From Gammaproteobacteria bacterium (GTDB lineage: Bacteria; Pseudomonadota; Gammaproteobacteria; Pseudomonadales; UBA7434), in the NCBI GenBank assembly GCA_024280785.1, contig JAJRPK010000462.1, forward strand, positions 1 to 15,158: a stretch of 15,158 bases of DNA. The letters run 5' to 3'. Shown piece after piece: positions 13,928 through 15,158 of the stretch. How positions within the stretch are numbered: the stretch's first letter is position 1; each line of letters starts with the position of its first letter. The notes under the pieces are model-generated. The model saw nothing but the letters and a program-made list of their open reading frames with translations. It ran no database searches and was not told the origin of the DNA. The position numbers and the translations under genes were made by a program.

Positions 13928-14200
13928 TAGCTAATAATTGGCGCTTATATCCTTTATCACCCTTAACGTTGCAGCGGATTCTACACCCTTGTACCGTAAT
14001 CTCAAAGCAAATAACGCAGAGTCAAAGCTAATTTAATAGCAGGTCGTTTGATCAATTTAGTCATCTCGGCTCAAATCAAAATAAGATGACTTAAAGTGCC
14101 ACAACTAAGCAATATTAACCTAAAATTTGTCCTGTAAAATAACTACAGTTCCCGATAAACAACAGCCCTATTCAAACGGTGTTTTAAGAGATAATCAGCC

Positions 14201-14872
14201 ATGGCTTCCGCTCTGTTCCCCAGCCCATACTTCTCCCAGCCCGGCAGCCCCTGCTTTTGTGGCAAAGGAAAACCATTTTCTAAATGCTGCGGCTCTAACA
14301 AACAACATAGAAAGCCCCCTCACGGCGTAATTATTAAAAAAGGCGCTCTCAATGTTAAGCAATGTCAACAGCTTGTTTCCTATGCTGCCAAGCAAGACAG
14401 CAAGCGCTTAGCGGTTAGTCATAAAGAGAATACTGAGCCCACATCTCTCGAACGGCAGTCGTCAGCAATTGATATGGGCAATAAACATTCAACTCTCGTC
14501 TCTCTCGTCGAAAAACTATTAAACATTGCTGCGGCAGAAATGAACCTTCAAATTAAACACTTCACACCGCCTACACTAATGCATTACGGTTCCGGCGACT
14601 ATTATCACCAACATTCAGACTCGGAAGTCTTTAACCCTAATCTTAAAAAGTGGGAGAAAAAGGTTGACCGCGATATTAGCCTGCTTCTCTACCTTAACGA
14701 TGATTTTGATGGCGGTGACTTGCTATTCAATTATTTTAATTACACCTATTCTCCGCGACAAGGCGATCTCGTTATCTTCCCCTCGGATCATCGCTATTTA
14801 CACGAAGCAAAAGCAGTTACTAAAGGAAGCCGGTACGTTATCGTTTCGTGGGCAGCAACTCTACCTTGCTAG
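14201..14872 (+). CDS. SEC-C motif / prolyl-4-hydroxylase-type 2-oxoglutarate Fe(II) oxygenase
   Basis: A 223-residue two-part protein. The N-terminus has a SEC-C zinc motif: C18-x-C20-x8-C29-C30-G in PCFCGKGKPFSKCCG, as at the end of SecA. The remainder is a prolyl-4-hydroxylase-like oxygenase. It has the H138-S-D140 iron-binding pair in YYHQHSDSE, the G-G-D-L-L-F-N strand at 171-177, R-Q-G-D-L-V-I-F-P, the distal iron ligand H201 in YLHEAKAV, and R211 for 2-oxoglutarate binding in GSRYVIVSW. All key residues are present, so the enzyme should be active on a protein or peptide target. The ribosome binding site is weak (AGAG about 11 bases upstream). The gene stands alone between a repeat-rich region and a terminator. 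Substrate unknown; SEC-C may dock it to ribosomes or a protein partner. Confidence 0.88.
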   Translation: MASALFPSPYFSQPGSPCFCGKGKPFSKCCGSNKQHRKPPHGVIIKKGALNVKQCQQLVSYAAKQDSKRLAVSHKENTEPTSLERQSSAIDMGNKHSTLVSLVEKLLNIAAAEMNLQIKHFTPPTLMHYGSGDYYHQHSDSEVFNPNLKKWEKKVDRDISLLLYLNDDFDGGDLLFNYFNYTYSPRQGDLVIFPSDHRYLHEAKAVTKGSRYVIVSWAATLPC

Positions 14873-14939
14873 CGTCGACCATAAACTACTCTAAAGCTCA
14901 CGAACCCGATCAGGCAAACTACAAAGTATTAATTCACAC

Positions 14940-14972
14940 TGTTGTCTATGCCCGAATATTTTGTAGACAACA
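14940..14972. other. 9-bp inverted repeat after the oxygenase gene
   Basis: TGTTGTCTA (14940-14948) and TAGACAACA (14964-14972) are exact inverted repeats with a 15-base loop, just before the strong terminator. There is no T-run directly after it. It may add to 3'-end stability or be a binding site. Confidence 0.5.
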
Positions 14973-14984
14973 TAATCTTGAGCG

Positions 14985-15019
14985 AAAAAAAACCCCGCAA
15001 AGCTATGCGGGGTTTTTTT
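14985..15019. terminator. Strong bidirectional rho-independent terminator
   Basis: The stem CCCCGCA (14993-14999) / TGCGGGG (15006-15012) has a 6-base loop and is flanked by eight A on the left and seven T on the right. It therefore works for both the oxygenase on the plus strand and the convergent gene on the minus strand. Confidence 0.92.
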
Positions 15020-15051
15020 AAACGTTAGTCATTACGACTAACAAAGCTAAC

Positions 15052-15158
15052 TTAGCTCACACGACGTCGAAGACGAGCAGCAACCGCTACCAATCCACCG
15101 AACAATGCCGCTAGACCAAATGCACCCATTGCTGGAACATTTTTAGCATCCGCAGCCG
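15052..15158 (-). CDS. 3' end of an exported protein with IPTL/PEP-CTERM-like sorting signal (partial)
   Basis: The last 34 codons of a minus-strand gene are visible; the rest lies beyond the right edge. The tail reads V-P-A-M-G-A-F-G, then a hydrophobic segment LAALFGGLVAVAA, then R-L-R-R-R-V-S and stop. A VP-containing motif followed by a membrane stretch and an arginine cluster is the layout of exosortase sorting signals, and VPxxxxxG is closest to the IPTL-CTERM type. Such proteins are exported, anchored for processing and often released to the surface or matrix. The gene ends 33 bases from a shared terminator. The type of the rest of the protein cannot be known from this window. Confidence 0.75.
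   Translation of the reverse strand, partial: AADAKNVPAMGAFGLAALFGGLVAVAARLRRRVS

Larger units (their letters stand above)
13456..14200. other. 745-base gene-free region between receptor and oxygenase
   Basis: Contains no credible gene on either strand. Left part: predicted receptor promoter, a 14-bp palindrome and two hairpins. Middle: a cluster of short tandem and inverted repeats (13689-13927). Right part: mixed A+T-rich sequence with no strong promoter for the oxygenase; TAAAAT near 14136 is the best -10 but lacks a -35. No DnaA-box cluster, attachment site or tRNA was found. Confidence 0.6.

Noticed and set aside
14086..14102. Possible third copy of the palindromic element (GACTTAAAGTGCCAC)
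   Set aside because: Only partial similarity to the TTAAGTGCCATTC end, with an extra A and no ATTC terminus, inverted partner or flanking repeat.

Overview
The window looks like chromosomal core DNA of a marine-type gammaproteobacterium of moderate GC, related to the Pseudomonadales/Cellvibrionales. The main evidence is gene order: an rpoE(algU)-rseA(mucA) stress operon divergent from nadB, followed by ygfX-sdhE divergent from ygfZ, an arrangement I know from Pseudomonas-like genomes. A long TonB-dependent receptor and a C-terminal VP...RRR sorting signal also fit a heterotrophic marine gammaproteobacterium. No tRNA, rRNA, CRISPR array, phage gene or intact transposase is visible.

Layout. 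Positions 1-1554 (minus strand): a possible rseB start at the left edge, rseA, rpoE and a short ORF overlapping the rpoE start, probably read from a sigma-E-type promoter at 1743-1770. Positions 1900-3540 (plus): nadB. Positions 3626-4391 (minus): ygfX and sdhE, separated by a short palindromic element. Positions 4692-6758 (plus): ygfZ and an HDOD-domain protein. Positions 7060-8375 (plus): a small secreted, very basic Tyr/His/Arg/Ser-rich protein and a glycerophosphodiester phosphodiesterase. A second copy of the palindromic element lies at 8427-8476, inside an exact 11-bp direct repeat. Positions 8678-9697 (plus): a zinc-free NADP-dependent oxidoreductase. Positions 9754-13455 (minus): a TonB-dependent receptor followed by a small outer-membrane beta-barrel. 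Positions 13456-14200: a 745-base gene-free region with a palindrome, hairpins and several families of short tandem repeats. Positions 14201-14872 (plus): a SEC-C plus prolyl-4-hydroxylase-type 2-oxoglutarate oxygenase. A strong bidirectional terminator then separates it from the 3' end of an IPTL/PEP-CTERM-like exported protein that runs off the right edge.

How the genes work together. The left third is an envelope-stress regulator (RpoE held by RseA) beside a group tied to flavin and redox biochemistry: NadB (FAD enzyme of NAD synthesis), SdhE (flavinylation of succinate dehydrogenase), its partner YgfX, and YgfZ (folate-dependent help for Fe-S enzymes). The right half is accessory and envelope-facing: receptor, barrel, sorted surface protein and secreted basic protein.

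Most unusual signals: (1) two copies of a tiny palindromic, MITE-like element, one bounded by an exact 11-bp repeat and the other by a decayed 11-bp repeat in the same register; (2) many exact short tandem duplications of 4-15 bp, mainly in spacers, including a tetranucleotide tract just upstream of the anti-sigma gene; (3) the repeat-rich region between the receptor and the oxygenase; (4) the SEC-C/oxygenase fusion. I see no clear multi-gene system of a new kind.
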